Assembly (NCBI GenBank): GCA_002840685.1
Contig: PHBU01000007.1
Location: forward strand, 1 to 64,000
Source of the DNA: Chloroflexi bacterium HGW-Chloroflexi-6
Lineage (GTDB): Bacteria > Chloroflexota > Anaerolineae > Anaerolineales > Villigracilaceae
DNA length: 64,000 nucleotides
Direction of reading: 5' to 3'
Part shown: piece by piece, positions 16,985 through 24,643 of the stretch
How positions within the stretch are numbered: position 1 is the first letter of the stretch
How the letters are laid out: every line of letters begins with the position of its first letter
Made by a program: the position numbers and the translations under genes
Notes under the pieces: generated by a model
Database searches by the model: none
Told to the model about the DNA's origin: nothing
Seen by the model: only the letters and a program-made list of their open reading frames with translations

Positions 16985-17887
16985 TTACGGGAGCAGCACA
17001 AACACCGTTATGATCGCCAGTTGCGCCAGCGGATAGTAGCTGGCGCGGTCGAAAAGCCGGCCCGCCTGGCGGCTTTCACGTTTCTGGTAGAGCTGGATGC
17101 CGGGCAAGATCAGCAGGAACAGGCCGGCCAGGCCTGTCGCGACCAGGTATGGGATGCCGAGCGCCTGGGGAGACATGAGCGGCAGGAACAGACTGGTCAG
17201 AACTGTCAGTGTCAGGGTGATGACCACCAGCATCCCGGCTTTTTGCGGCCCAAAAGTCAGAGGAATGGTCTTGGCCCCAACGCGCTTGTCTTCCTCGACA
17301 TCATTCCAGTCGGCGGGGATATTTTGCCCGCCGATTTCCCAGAGCATCAGCCAGGCCAGCATGAGCAGCAGCAACGGCAGGGATGGCTCGGGGTTGACCA
17401 CGAAAACAGCTGCAACCGGCCCGCAGGATTTGACCAATCCGCTGACCAGGGTGCGCCAGTAGGTCACTTTCAACAACCGGCAGTAGATCACTTCCAACAC
17501 GGCGGCGGCCAGCACAATGAAAACGATGGACGGGTTGAGCAGGTAAGCCCCAAGCAGCGCCAGTCCGTACCAGAAAGCGAACCAGGCCAGCCCGCCCCGA
17601 AAGCTGACCAGCTTCTGCGCCAGCGGATAACGCATATCGGAGGCTTCGACCGAATAGCCCTGGTTAATACCGCCCGGCCCGGTAAATTTTTCCTGGTCGG
17701 TTTTGACCCCGGCCAGATCGTTCAGGGCGTAGATGGCGGTGTAGCCGGCAAAGGCGGTCAACAGCGAGAGCAGCAGGGTCTGCCATGCGGGGAAGGCCCC
17801 CAGCCAGAGCAGGGCTGTGAAGCCGGGCATGGCTACATCCAAAACGCCGTGGGTGGTGCGGGAGAGGGCGAAGAAACGAGAAAGCAT
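16985..17887 (-). CDS. UbiA-family prenyltransferase
   Basis: A 300-aa membrane enzyme with about eight to nine TM helices. Both Asp-rich prenyl-diphosphate motifs are present: NDLAGVKTDQEK (N/DxxxxxxD) and NDVEEDKRVGAKT. UbiA-family enzymes attach isoprenoid chains to aromatic or other small acceptors; the acceptor is unknown here. The ATG at 17887 has CGGAGTGATCTC before it, which favours it over an upstream TTG. It is the last gene of the five-gene LuxS/cyclase unit, 75 nt after the methyltransferase. EboC proteins are also UbiA homologues, but the neighbouring cyclase is not EboD-like (see findings). Confidence 0.85.
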   Translation of the reverse strand: MLSRFFALSRTTHGVLDVAMPGFTALLWLGAFPAWQTLLLSLLTAFAGYTAIYALNDLAGVKTDQEKFTGPGGINQGYSVEASDMRYPLAQKLVSFRGGLAWFAFWYGLALLGAYLLNPSIVFIVLAAAVLEVIYCRLLKVTYWRTLVSGLVKSCGPVAAVFVVNPEPSLPLLLLMLAWLMLWEIGGQNIPADWNDVEEDKRVGAKTIPLTFGPQKAGMLVVITLTLTVLTSLFLPLMSPQALGIPYLVATGLAGLFLLILPGIQLYQKRESRQAGRLFDRASYYPLAQLAIITVFVLLP

Positions 17888-17962
17888 GAGATCACTCCGA
17901 AAAAAAGTTCTTAAACACAAAGTATACGAAGGTTAAGCAAATGAAAAGGATTTCCTTCGTGT

Positions 17963-18679
17963 TTACTGTTTTTTTGATTTGATGAAATAAGCCATGTAAT
18001 TCATATCTTCTTTATCGTGGGCAACTTTGAATTTGCCTGTGAGTGGATTGTACATCAGACTGGACAGGCGCACAAAATCGAGCCCGCTCTGTTGTGACCA
18101 GGCTTTAAGCTCGGATGGGCGGATCAGCTTGCTGTAGGTGTGTGTGCCGCGCGGCAGCAGGCGCAAAATATTTTCGCCAACTAGGATGACCGCAAAAAGC
18201 GACTTGAGCGAGCGGTTGATGGTCGAGAAGAAAGCCCGCCCGCCCGGTTTGAGGGCCTGGGCGCAGGCAGCGATCACTTTGGCGGGTTCGGGAACGTGCT
18301 CGAGCATTTCCATGCAGGTGACAGCGTCGAACCCGCCTTCATTTTCCTGCGCGATCTGTTCGACCCCCTGATAAAGATAATTGATCTCCAGCCCCCCGGC
18401 GCTGGCGTGCAGGCGGGCAGCCTCCAGCGAGGGCAGCGACAGATCGCTGCCCGTTACCCTGGCCCCGGCCTTTGCCAGCGCTTCAGACAGGATCCCGCCG
18501 CCGCAGCCGACATCCAGGATGCGCGGGTTGGGCGTGTCGATATTGTCCATGATAAATTTTGTGCGCAGCGGGTTGATGGTGTGCAGCGTTCCCATCTCGC
18601 CTTTGGTGTCCCACCAGATTTGCGAGACTTTGTCGAATTTGGTGATTTCCTGATCGTCAGCGTTCGAGAATTGGGTCAT
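17963..18679 (-). CDS. UbiG-like SAM-dependent methyltransferase
   Basis: A 238-aa class I methyltransferase resembling UbiG (2-polyprenyl-6-hydroxyphenol methylase / 3-demethylubiquinol O-methyltransferase). Visible motifs are WWDTKGEMGTLHTINPLR, motif I LDVGCGGGILSEALAKAG, acidic SDLSL, and CMEMLEHVPEP (motif II). Chloroflexota normally use menaquinone, so ubiquinone synthesis is not expected and another acceptor is likely. Its start lies 23 nt inside the end of the cyclase gene, which points to coupled expression. It may methylate a product of the neighbouring cyclase or prenyltransferase; this is an inference from order only. Confidence 0.85.
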   Translation of the reverse strand: MTQFSNADDQEITKFDKVSQIWWDTKGEMGTLHTINPLRTKFIMDNIDTPNPRILDVGCGGGILSEALAKAGARVTGSDLSLPSLEAARLHASAGGLEINYLYQGVEQIAQENEGGFDAVTCMEMLEHVPEPAKVIAACAQALKPGGRAFFSTINRSLKSLFAVILVGENILRLLPRGTHTYSKLIRPSELKAWSQQSGLDFVRLSSLMYNPLTGKFKVAHDKEDMNYMAYFIKSKKQ

Positions 18680-19805
18680 TTTTTATGCTTATCCAGTCAT
18701 TAAGGTTTTTTACGGCGGATTCGATTTCTTGGTAGGTAATGTCATTGATAAAAATACAGTTGCCCAGCGAATCGGGCATGGGTACGCGCTGGTAGCCATT
18801 ACGGTGCTCGACGCGCTCCAGCAGGGATTGCCACATCAGGCCGGCATCGAGAACATCTGTGTTTAGAACGATTCCCAGCTGACCGATCAGGTTGAAAATC
18901 CGGCAGGTTTCCTGCTCCGAGAGCAGATCCCGTCCGCGGGCGATCAGGGTTGAGATAACGATATCGAGCAGAACGGCTTCACCGTGCAGCAGGTGGGCTT
19001 CGTGGCGGGTTTCGAGTCCATAACTGAAGGTGTGTCCAAAATCGACCTTGCGCGCCAGGTTTTCTTCGTACAGGTTGGGCTCAAGTTCCTCGAGCATGCC
19101 GCTGATGGCGCGGTTGAGAATTTCTCCGCCGCGTTCATCCTGAAAGTTGATCGCGGCGCTCTGCGCCCCGTGATATTCGAGCAGGCTGAACAAGCCGGTG
19201 TCTTTGATGACGGCCAGTTTGATGATCTCGCAGATCCCGTTCAGGATGTGACGGCGGGGCAGGGTCTTCAAAAAGTCCCGATCGAGGAAGACCCGCAGCG
19301 GCGGCTCGAACGAGCCCAAACGATTTTTGTGACCGTTGAAATTGATGCCGGTTTTGATGCCGACCGAAGCGTCGATGTAACCCATCAGCGTGGTCGGAAC
19401 TTTGATGTGCGGCACGCTGCGGCGGTAACTGCTGGCGATGAAGCCGACCACGTCGGTCAGCACCCCGCCGCCGACGGCGATGATCGGTTCGTCGCGGCGG
19501 TGGATGGGGAAGGAATCCAATTCGTACAGGATGCCGAGATAGGCATCGACTGTTTTGTTTTCCTCGCCGCCGGGGAAGGTGATGATTTTTGCTTCGATCT
19601 CGTGGTGGGCGAAATAGCTGTGGATCTTGTCCCCGTAGAAGCGGGCGACGTTGCCATCGACGACAACAAACCTGCGTCCGCCCCGGATCTTGCCTACCGA
19701 TAAAAGGGCTTCGTTTTGCAGTTCGAACAGGTTCGGGGCGTTGACGATCTCGTATTCTATTGGGCGCTGGTAAACAACGCGCCAGCGGCTGGTTCCACTG
19801 GTCAT
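18657..19805 (-). CDS. Sugar-phosphate cyclase, sedoheptulose-7-phosphate cyclase (EEVS) like
   Basis: A 382-aa NAD- and metal-dependent enzyme of the 3-dehydroquinate synthase superfamily. GGGVLTDVVGFIASSYRRS, VPTTLMGYIDASVGIKTG, INFNGHKNRLGS, ICEIIKLAVIKD and VDFGHTFSYGLE resemble the 2-epi-5-epi-valiolone synthase branch, which cyclises sedoheptulose-7-phosphate, more than aroB, where NFGHT...HA and different lysines are usual. The HGEA metal ligand is present. The ATG at 19805 overlaps the luxS stop (ATGA); the frame is open further upstream but that part lies within luxS and is not family-like. A true aroB cannot be fully excluded, because no other DHQ synthase is visible in the window. 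Confidence 0.8.
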   Translation of the reverse strand: MTSGTSRWRVVYQRPIEYEIVNAPNLFELQNEALLSVGKIRGGRRFVVVDGNVARFYGDKIHSYFAHHEIEAKIITFPGGEENKTVDAYLGILYELDSFPIHRRDEPIIAVGGGVLTDVVGFIASSYRRSVPHIKVPTTLMGYIDASVGIKTGINFNGHKNRLGSFEPPLRVFLDRDFLKTLPRRHILNGICEIIKLAVIKDTGLFSLLEYHGAQSAAINFQDERGGEILNRAISGMLEELEPNLYEENLARKVDFGHTFSYGLETRHEAHLLHGEAVLLDIVISTLIARGRDLLSEQETCRIFNLIGQLGIVLNTDVLDAGLMWQSLLERVEHRNGYQRVPMPDSLGNCIFINDITYQEIESAVKNLNDWISIKNDPILER

Positions 19806-20284
19806 ACCACTTCCAGCCAATCTGGTTTCGCATCCAGCACCCGTCGGGCAACTTTTTGGGCGAGTTCCAGGTTGTGGTTCATGTAATTGCCGCATTGCTC
19901 GATGCTGGTATAGGGCACCGCCGTGGCGGTTAACATATCGTTGAAGATGTTCGCCAGCACGCTGCAAATTTTCTCCGAGCGGCCTTCGTTGAGCAGGACA
20001 ATGTAAAAACCGGTCTGGCAGCCCATGATGCCGATCGACAGGAAGTTTTCGGGCAGGTAGCGCTGCAAGCCTTCGAGCAGGAAATGCTCAACGGAATGTA
20101 ATTCAGTCGACGATAAATATTCGCCGGCATTCGGTTTGTTGACGCGCAGGTCGATGCAGTAGGCCACATCGCCGCTTTTGCCAGGGTTGGCCGAGCGCAG
20201 CTTGACGCGCGGCGCTTTGAGCAGGCGATGATCCAGTTCGCCAACGGTGCGGACGTCCCAGCCGAGTTGTTGGATGTTGATCAT
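19802..20284 (-). CDS. luxS: S-ribosylhomocysteine lyase LuxS
   Basis: LuxS cleaves S-ribosylhomocysteine into homocysteine and 4,5-dihydroxy-2,3-pentanedione, the precursor of autoinducer-2. The 160-aa size fits. The metal site is intact: HSVEH (HxxEH) near residue 55 and the third ligand Cys in QCGNYMNHNLE near residue 125; IMGCQTGFY matches the substrate loop. It is fairly divergent elsewhere. TAGGAGTCACC precedes the ATG at 20284. The stop overlaps the cyclase start by 4 nt, an unusual coupling that ties LuxS to this cluster rather than to a methionine cycle operon. Confidence 0.88.
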   Translation of the reverse strand: MINIQQLGWDVRTVGELDHRLLKAPRVKLRSANPGKSGDVAYCIDLRVNKPNAGEYLSSTELHSVEHFLLEGLQRYLPENFLSIGIMGCQTGFYIVLLNEGRSEKICSVLANIFNDMLTATAVPYTSIEQCGNYMNHNLELAQKVARRVLDAKPDWLEVV

Positions 20285-20305
20285 GGTGACTCCTATTTTT
20301 TTATA

Positions 20306-20427
20306 TGTCATTGCGAGCCCCGCAAGGGCGAAGCAATCTCCCGTTTAGCGGACGAAACTGGTCGAAAAGCAAATACCGTTTTATCGGAGATTGCTTCAGC
20401 GGTAAAGACCGCCGCTTCGCAATGACA
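20306..20427. repeat. Palindromic repeat of the TGTCATTGCGAG family
   Basis: Inverted ends TGTCATTGCGAG / CTTCGCAATGACA, and an inner pair GAAGCAATCTCC / GGAGATTGCTTC. It fills the gap between the TIM-barrel gene and luxS. It resembles a small non-autonomous mobile element; similar ends (TTGTCATTTCGAGC) bound the repeat at 29834-30144. Confidence 0.75.
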
Positions 20428-20440
20428 TCAAGTTCGTGAA

Positions 20441-21679
20441 TTAAACAAATTGCGACAAGTGCCGGTAGCTGTCGGCCAAAGCCTTTTGCCACGATTCGAC
20501 GTGGTGGTAGAGCTCGACCGAGCCATAGCCGGAGAATCCGTTCTCGGTCAGGGCCTTGAAGCTGGCGGCGAGATCGAGCGTGCCTTCACCGGGAATCTCG
20601 TGGAAGTGAACGATTCCCGTCAGGGTGTTGGCGACCATTTTATCGACCAGTTGCGGGCCGCGCACGCCGCGCAAATAGCCGAGGATGGGTTTGGTGCGTT
20701 CGAGCACATCATAACTCAGACCGGGGACGGAGATCAGGTAGGTGAAAAACTCATCGTCGAAGGGGGATGCGCCAGCGTAGAGGCCGGGGTAGTGGACAAT
20801 TTCGGGGGATTTCTGGATTCCGGCCTCGGCCAGGAGCGCATCCAGCCGTTTGCGTTGGGCGAGGCCGGGGGTCTGGTCGCAGAAATAGCGCGGGAAATGC
20901 CGGTCGAGCAGGGCATAATCCGCTGTTTCGGGGAAATAAACGAGATAGGATGCAAAATCGAGGTCGAAGGACAGGTCCTGGGCGTCTTTGACGATCTTCA
21001 GGTTGTAGCCCTGGCGGGCGTCTGAGATGTGCAGGTAGCGGGTAAAGGGCGCGGCTTGGGCCAGGGTTTCGATGTAGTTTTTCTCGGAGCAGTAGGCGTG
21101 GGTGATATCGACGTGCAGTTGGAAGCGCGGCGAGTTGATCTCGTTGATCAGCGACAGGCCCTGTTCCATCGTTTCGATGAACATGCCGGGTTCCGGTTCG
21201 ATCAGCAGGGTGATGTCTTCATCGTCTCGGATCTCGGCGATGCACTGTTGGATGCTGTCGATGAGCAGTTCGCGCGGGTTGACGGATGGGTTGCTGACGT
21301 GCTCGTCGCGGATAAATCCGCTGCCGAAGGTGACCAGGTCCACACCCAGTTGGCGGGCAACGTGGATGCCGCGCTTGACCAGGGCGATGCGCCGTTTGCG
21401 CCCGGCCAGGTCGGGGGCCATCAGGGACGGTTCGTGCGGGCGCTGGGGGGTGAAAAAGTGCGAGGCGGTTGCCACACAGGCGGCCCTGACGCGGCCCGCG
21501 TCGAGGCGCTTTTTGACCGCGGCGAGCGTTTCGTCGGAGATATCGAAAGCGTTGAACTGGTCGCGGTGAAAGGAAATTTCGATGCCGGGGTAACCGGCCT
21601 TGTCGACTTCATCGATCGCGGTCAGGAAATCGAGATTGGTCAGGCCGAAGGTGCTGTAACTGAGTTGGATCTTGCCCAT
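20441..21679 (-). CDS. Xylose-isomerase-like TIM barrel protein
   Basis: A 412-aa protein of the sugar phosphate isomerase/epimerase (AP endonuclease 2) fold. The likely metal ligands are visible: Glu in LLIEPEPGMF, Asp in HVDITHAYC, His in RYLHISDAR and the last Glu in YGSVELYHHVESW. About 110 residues (roughly 250-360) are inserted between the third ligand and the last strand, making it longer than the usual 270-300 aa. The ATG at 21679 follows GGAGGAACG. It is the first gene of the LuxS/cyclase unit and could isomerise or epimerise a sugar or cyclitol. EboE also has this fold, but I see no specific EboE signature. Confidence 0.8.
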   Translation of the reverse strand: MGKIQLSYSTFGLTNLDFLTAIDEVDKAGYPGIEISFHRDQFNAFDISDETLAAVKKRLDAGRVRAACVATASHFFTPQRPHEPSLMAPDLAGRKRRIALVKRGIHVARQLGVDLVTFGSGFIRDEHVSNPSVNPRELLIDSIQQCIAEIRDDEDITLLIEPEPGMFIETMEQGLSLINEINSPRFQLHVDITHAYCSEKNYIETLAQAAPFTRYLHISDARQGYNLKIVKDAQDLSFDLDFASYLVYFPETADYALLDRHFPRYFCDQTPGLAQRKRLDALLAEAGIQKSPEIVHYPGLYAGASPFDDEFFTYLISVPGLSYDVLERTKPILGYLRGVRGPQLVDKMVANTLTGIVHFHEIPGEGTLDLAASFKALTENGFSGYGSVELYHHVESWQKALADSYRHLSQFV

Positions 21680-21776
21680 CGTTCCTCCATTCGATTGTCG
21701 AAAAAAGCACAAATCAAACTGCCATTCTATTGAGTTATCAGGTTAGGGTCAAGGGTTGTTTTTCTATCACCCCTGT

Positions 21777-21840
21777 TGAAACGGACAGACATCTGCCGGC
21801 CGGTACTGGTGACTTTGCCAGACGTGATAATTGCTGTCGA
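21777..21840 (-). repeat. R1 copy: remnant of a lipoprotein gene 3' end
   Basis: Read on the minus strand it encodes NYHVWQSHQYRPADVCPF, matching the last residues of the lipoprotein at 24644-26128 (DYHGMQSHQYQPADVCPFR). It is not attached to an open gene here, so it is a gene-end remnant or a dispersed 3' module. Confidence 0.75.
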
Positions 21841-21854
21841 GAAAAATCAAAATC

Positions 21855-21960
21855 TTAACCACGACCCCGCCCAGAACACGGGGCAAGCGGACACCACGAG
21901 ACACAAAGGAAAACCTTTTTAGCTTTTCCTTTGTGTTGCCTTGTGCTCCTTTGTGGTTAA
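21855..21960. repeat. R2 palindromic element, orientation 1
   Basis: About 105 bp bounded by TTAACCAC / GTGGTTAA with a central ACACAAAGGAAAA ... TTTTCCTTTGTGT palindrome. The reverse complement of this copy aligns with the copy at 24532-24634, so the two lie in opposite orientation between R1 copies that share one orientation. Confidence 0.8.
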
Positions 21961-21967
21961 AAAAGTT

Positions 21968-21999
21968 TTACCGAAATGGACAGACATCCGCCGGTTGGT
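21968..21999 (-). repeat. R1 copy, short
   Basis: On the minus strand it encodes QPADVCPFR plus stop, identical in sense to the end of the lipoprotein gene at 24644. It starts directly after the stop codon of the GH30 gene. Confidence 0.7.
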
Positions 22000-23759
22000 T
22001 AGGGAGCCAAGCTCGTTTCGGCCGAGTCTGAGCCTTCTCCGAGGGCGTTGACGGCGCTGACCACATAAAAATACGAACTGCCTGCTTCTGCCTGGGTATC
22101 CACGTATTCGGGAGTTTGAATTCCTGTTTCAAGCACTGTGTAAGGCCCGCCAGATTCGGTGGAACGCTTAACGTTATAGGATTCTGCCAGCGCTGAAAAC
22201 TCCCAAGTGACGATCAACTGGCCGGCAGGGTTGCTCCTTACTTTCAGATCGGTGGGTTTGGCCGGGATTTTTGAATTCTGCTGGGCGCCCTCCCAGGTGA
22301 AAGTTGCCACCGACTCGCCTGGGAGCGTGTAAGCCAAAAACCGGTCCCCCCAACGGAGGGCAAAGGCCTTCTCCTTGCTGCCGGTGTTGGAGGCGATCAA
22401 CACTTTGGAGCCATCCGGGTTCAGGAAGGCCACGCTTTCGAGCCCTTCATAGGTGAACGACGATGAAGCGATGCGATAAGCGCCAGGCGCAACGAATTTA
22501 CTGGCGTGCCCAAACGAGAAATAATCAGCATTGAAGGTAAACCCGGATTCTAAGGCAGGGTCTATTGCCACAAAGCCGTAGCAATTGCCGCACCCGCCGT
22601 TGTGCGGGCCATAAGATGTGTCCAGGGCCAGGTTCCACAGGATGACCGTTTTGGCCCAGTTGCGCGTGGAACCTGTTACCAGTTCCTTCACATCGCGTTT
22701 CAGTTGCGCGCCAAAGCCGGGAATCCAGGCGCCGCTGCTACATTCGGTGAAATAAATATCCCGGTCGGGGTGGGCTTCATGCACCAGCCCCTGGGCGATG
22801 ACCGTCCCGCCGTAGCAATGGAAGGCCGAACCGGCGATGTAGGCTTTGGCCTGAGGATCGTCGAGAACGGCGATCGGGTAGTCCGGTTCGTCCCAGTTGT
22901 GATCCCAGATAATGATCTTTGTATCCAGCCCGGCAGCCTCAAAGGCTGGCCCCAAATGGTTCTTGACGAATTCGGCAGCTTCCTCCGGCTCCATGCGCAT
23001 GCCGGGATAGGAATGCGGCTCGAAGTGGGGCTCATTTTGCAAGGTGATGGCGTAAACCGGGATATTTTCAGCCTGATAAGCCTGAATGAACTTCACGAAA
23101 TAATTGGCATAAACCGAATAGTATTCGGGCAACAACTTGCCATTGCCGAGCGCGTCGCTGGATTTCATCCAGGCTGGCGCGCTCCAGGGCGAAGCCATGA
23201 TCTTCAGGTCCGGGTTGAGTTTTAGGGCATCCTGGAGGGCAGGGATGATGTAAGCCTGGTCGTGTTCGACCGAAAAGTTTGCCAGCTCAGGGTCGGTTTG
23301 GCCGGCGGGCATGTCATCGTAGGTGTACGGGTCGCCGTGCACAAAATCGCTGGCTCCCATCGGGATGCGCGTGATGCTGACCCCGATGCCTTCGGTTGGG
23401 GAAAACAAGGCCGACATGACGTTTGCCCGCTGGGTTTCTGACAATTGGGTATAGATCAGCCAGGCCGAAGAATCGGTCATCGACGCGCCAAACCCGTCCA
23501 TTTGTTGGTAGGGATTGTTTTCGTTAACCTGGATGATCTTCGCAGCCTCGACCGGCTGGAGTTCAAAGGCGAGATCCGGCTGCGGCTCCAACAATTTGGA
23601 TTGGTCGGCCGTGGTCAGCCAGACTTGAACCGGCACGCTTTGCACCGGGGTCGCGGTCGGCGCGGGCGCGGTGACGGTTGCGGCGGGAGCGTCTGCTGCT
23701 GGGGCAGCGCAGGCGGCGAGCAAAACGGTCAGGATGATGAGTTGGGCGATGCGTTTCAT
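21999..23759 (-). CDS. GH30 family glycoside hydrolase lipoprotein with fibronectin III domain
   Basis: A 586-aa secreted enzyme of the glucosylceramidase/beta-1,6-glucanase family GH30. The signal peptide ends in a lipobox LLAAC. The catalytic barrel (about residues 70-400) contains the acid/base Glu in YAITLQNEPHFEP and the nucleophile Glu in DIYFTECSSGAW, with DGFGASMTDSSAW at the first strand. The family's beta-sandwich follows, and residues about 495-586 form a fibronectin type III domain ending AETSLAP. The substrate is probably an extracellular beta-glucan or related polysaccharide. AGGAGAAAACCC precedes the ATG. It is followed at once by an R1 repeat. Confidence 0.9.
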   Translation of the reverse strand: MKRIAQLIILTVLLAACAAPAADAPAATVTAPAPTATPVQSVPVQVWLTTADQSKLLEPQPDLAFELQPVEAAKIIQVNENNPYQQMDGFGASMTDSSAWLIYTQLSETQRANVMSALFSPTEGIGVSITRIPMGASDFVHGDPYTYDDMPAGQTDPELANFSVEHDQAYIIPALQDALKLNPDLKIMASPWSAPAWMKSSDALGNGKLLPEYYSVYANYFVKFIQAYQAENIPVYAITLQNEPHFEPHSYPGMRMEPEEAAEFVKNHLGPAFEAAGLDTKIIIWDHNWDEPDYPIAVLDDPQAKAYIAGSAFHCYGGTVIAQGLVHEAHPDRDIYFTECSSGAWIPGFGAQLKRDVKELVTGSTRNWAKTVILWNLALDTSYGPHNGGCGNCYGFVAIDPALESGFTFNADYFSFGHASKFVAPGAYRIASSSFTYEGLESVAFLNPDGSKVLIASNTGSKEKAFALRWGDRFLAYTLPGESVATFTWEGAQQNSKIPAKPTDLKVRSNPAGQLIVTWEFSALAESYNVKRSTESGGPYTVLETGIQTPEYVDTQAEAGSSYFYVVSAVNALGEGSDSAETSLAP

Positions 23760-23801
23760 GGGTTTTCTCCTATGACAAGTATCCCCCAGCGTTGTTTTTG
23801 T

Positions 23802-24131
23802 TTAAGCGATTTTTTCGAGATTTTTAATCAGTTCTGGCAGATCGTTTTTGACAATGGCCCACAGGATGTCAAAATCAATCGAGTCGTAGCCGTGGATCAG
23901 GCGGTTGCGCAGGCTGATAATTTGTCCCCAGGCTATTTCAGGATGCGCTTCCTGTATTTCTTCGGGCACACGATTGGCCGCTTCGCCGATGATTTCGAGC
24001 AGGCGGGTTAATGCCAGATCCAACAAGCGGTCATTGTCCAAATCGGCGCGCTGCCTGTCTTGTGAAATTGTTAGCGCCTCGCGGGCATAATCCAGCATCT
24101 GGCGGACAGGCAAAACATCACGCCGCGACAT
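23802..24131 (-). CDS. HepT-like ribonuclease toxin
   Basis: A 109-aa HEPN protein (DUF86). The RNase motif RxxxxxH is present in LRNRLIHGYDSI near residue 80. HepT toxins cleave RNA and are neutralised by adenylylation by the partner MntA. I start at 24131 (MSRRDVLPVRQML), which overlaps the mntA end by 14 nt; a start two codons further upstream is possible. The pair forms a complete module of one promoter and two overlapping genes. Confidence 0.87.
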   Translation of the reverse strand: MSRRDVLPVRQMLDYAREALTISQDRQRADLDNDRLLDLALTRLLEIIGEAANRVPEEIQEAHPEIAWGQIISLRNRLIHGYDSIDFDILWAIVKNDLPELIKNLEKIA

Positions 24132-24417
24132 ATTCAACCGCTTCTTCCTGAACCTGCTTGCGGAAATAAGGGCTTAAAAAGCCGGTCGTATTTAAATCCA
24201 CTTTGCGGCCAAGAATATCGGAGAGTTCTTCTTGCATGGCAAAAAATGCCAGACCGGGAGTGTATCCCGCCTCGAACTCGACCAACACGTCCACATCGCT
24301 GGTTGGGGTGAAATCATCCCGCACGACAGAACCGAAAAATGCCAGCCGACGAATGTGATTGCGGCGGCAAAACTCGGACAATTTCTGGCGTGGGATTGGG
24401 ATTTTCAGCGTGTCCAT
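24118..24417 (-). CDS. MntA-like minimal nucleotidyltransferase antitoxin
   Basis: A 99-aa nucleotidyltransferase with the motif GSVVRDDFTPTSDVDVLVEF (GSxxR...SDxDxL), in which two Asp bind Mg-ATP. MntA proteins AMPylate and silence HepT toxins. The ATG lies 6 nt after a TATAAT box (24424-24429), so the transcript is predicted leaderless. It is followed by hepT with a 14-nt overlap and preceded by R1/R2 repeats, a common neighbourhood for mobile toxin-antitoxin modules. Confidence 0.87.
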   Translation of the reverse strand: MDTLKIPIPRQKLSEFCRRNHIRRLAFFGSVVRDDFTPTSDVDVLVEFEAGYTPGLAFFAMQEELSDILGRKVDLNTTGFLSPYFRKQVQEEAVEYVAA

Positions 24418-24423
24418 GCTTAG

Positions 24424-24429
24424 ATTATA
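24424..24429 (-). promoter_or_regulatory. -10 box of leaderless mntA-hepT promoter
   Basis: TATAAT with 6 nt to the mntA ATG on the minus strand; no -35 box is evident. Confidence 0.55.
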
Positions 24430-24451
24430 GCAAAATTGGCAATAAACCTAC

Positions 24452-24525
24452 TACCGAAACGGACAGACATCCGCCGCTTGGTACTGGTGACTTTGCCAGC
24501 CGTGATAATTGCCGCCGAGCGGGAC
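24452..24525 (-). repeat. R1 copy: lipoprotein 3' end remnant
   Basis: On the minus strand it reads PLGGNYHGWQSHQYQAADVC and PFR then TAG, a close variant of the intact gene end at 24644-24725. About 74 bp are preserved, including the reading frame and stop. Confidence 0.8.
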
Positions 24526-24531
24526 AAAATA

Positions 24532-24634
24532 TTAACCACAACGGGCACAAAGTAACACAAAGGAAAAGCTAGAAAGGTTTTCCTTTGTGTCCCGTGGTGT
24601 CCGCTTGCCCCGTGTTCTTTGCGGGGTCGTGGTG
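24532..24634. repeat. R2 palindromic element, orientation 2
   Basis: About 103 bp with TTAACCACAA at the left and TCGTGGTG at the right, and a central CACAAAGGAAAAGCT ... TTTTCCTTTGTGT palindrome. It is in inverted orientation relative to the copy at 21855-21960. Confidence 0.8.
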
Positions 24635-24643
24635 AAAATGTCT

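Noticed and set aside
19806-19967. N-terminal extension of the cyclase frame upstream of 19805
   Set aside because: It lies inside luxS in another frame and is not similar to any cyclase; the ATGA overlap start is much better.
16985-21679. The cluster as an Ebo (EboC-EboD-EboE) locus
   Set aside because: UbiA and TIM-barrel genes fit superficially, but the cyclase has YIDASVGIKTG and NGHKNRLGS instead of the EboD-like segments I would expect, and EboA, EboB and EboF are missing.
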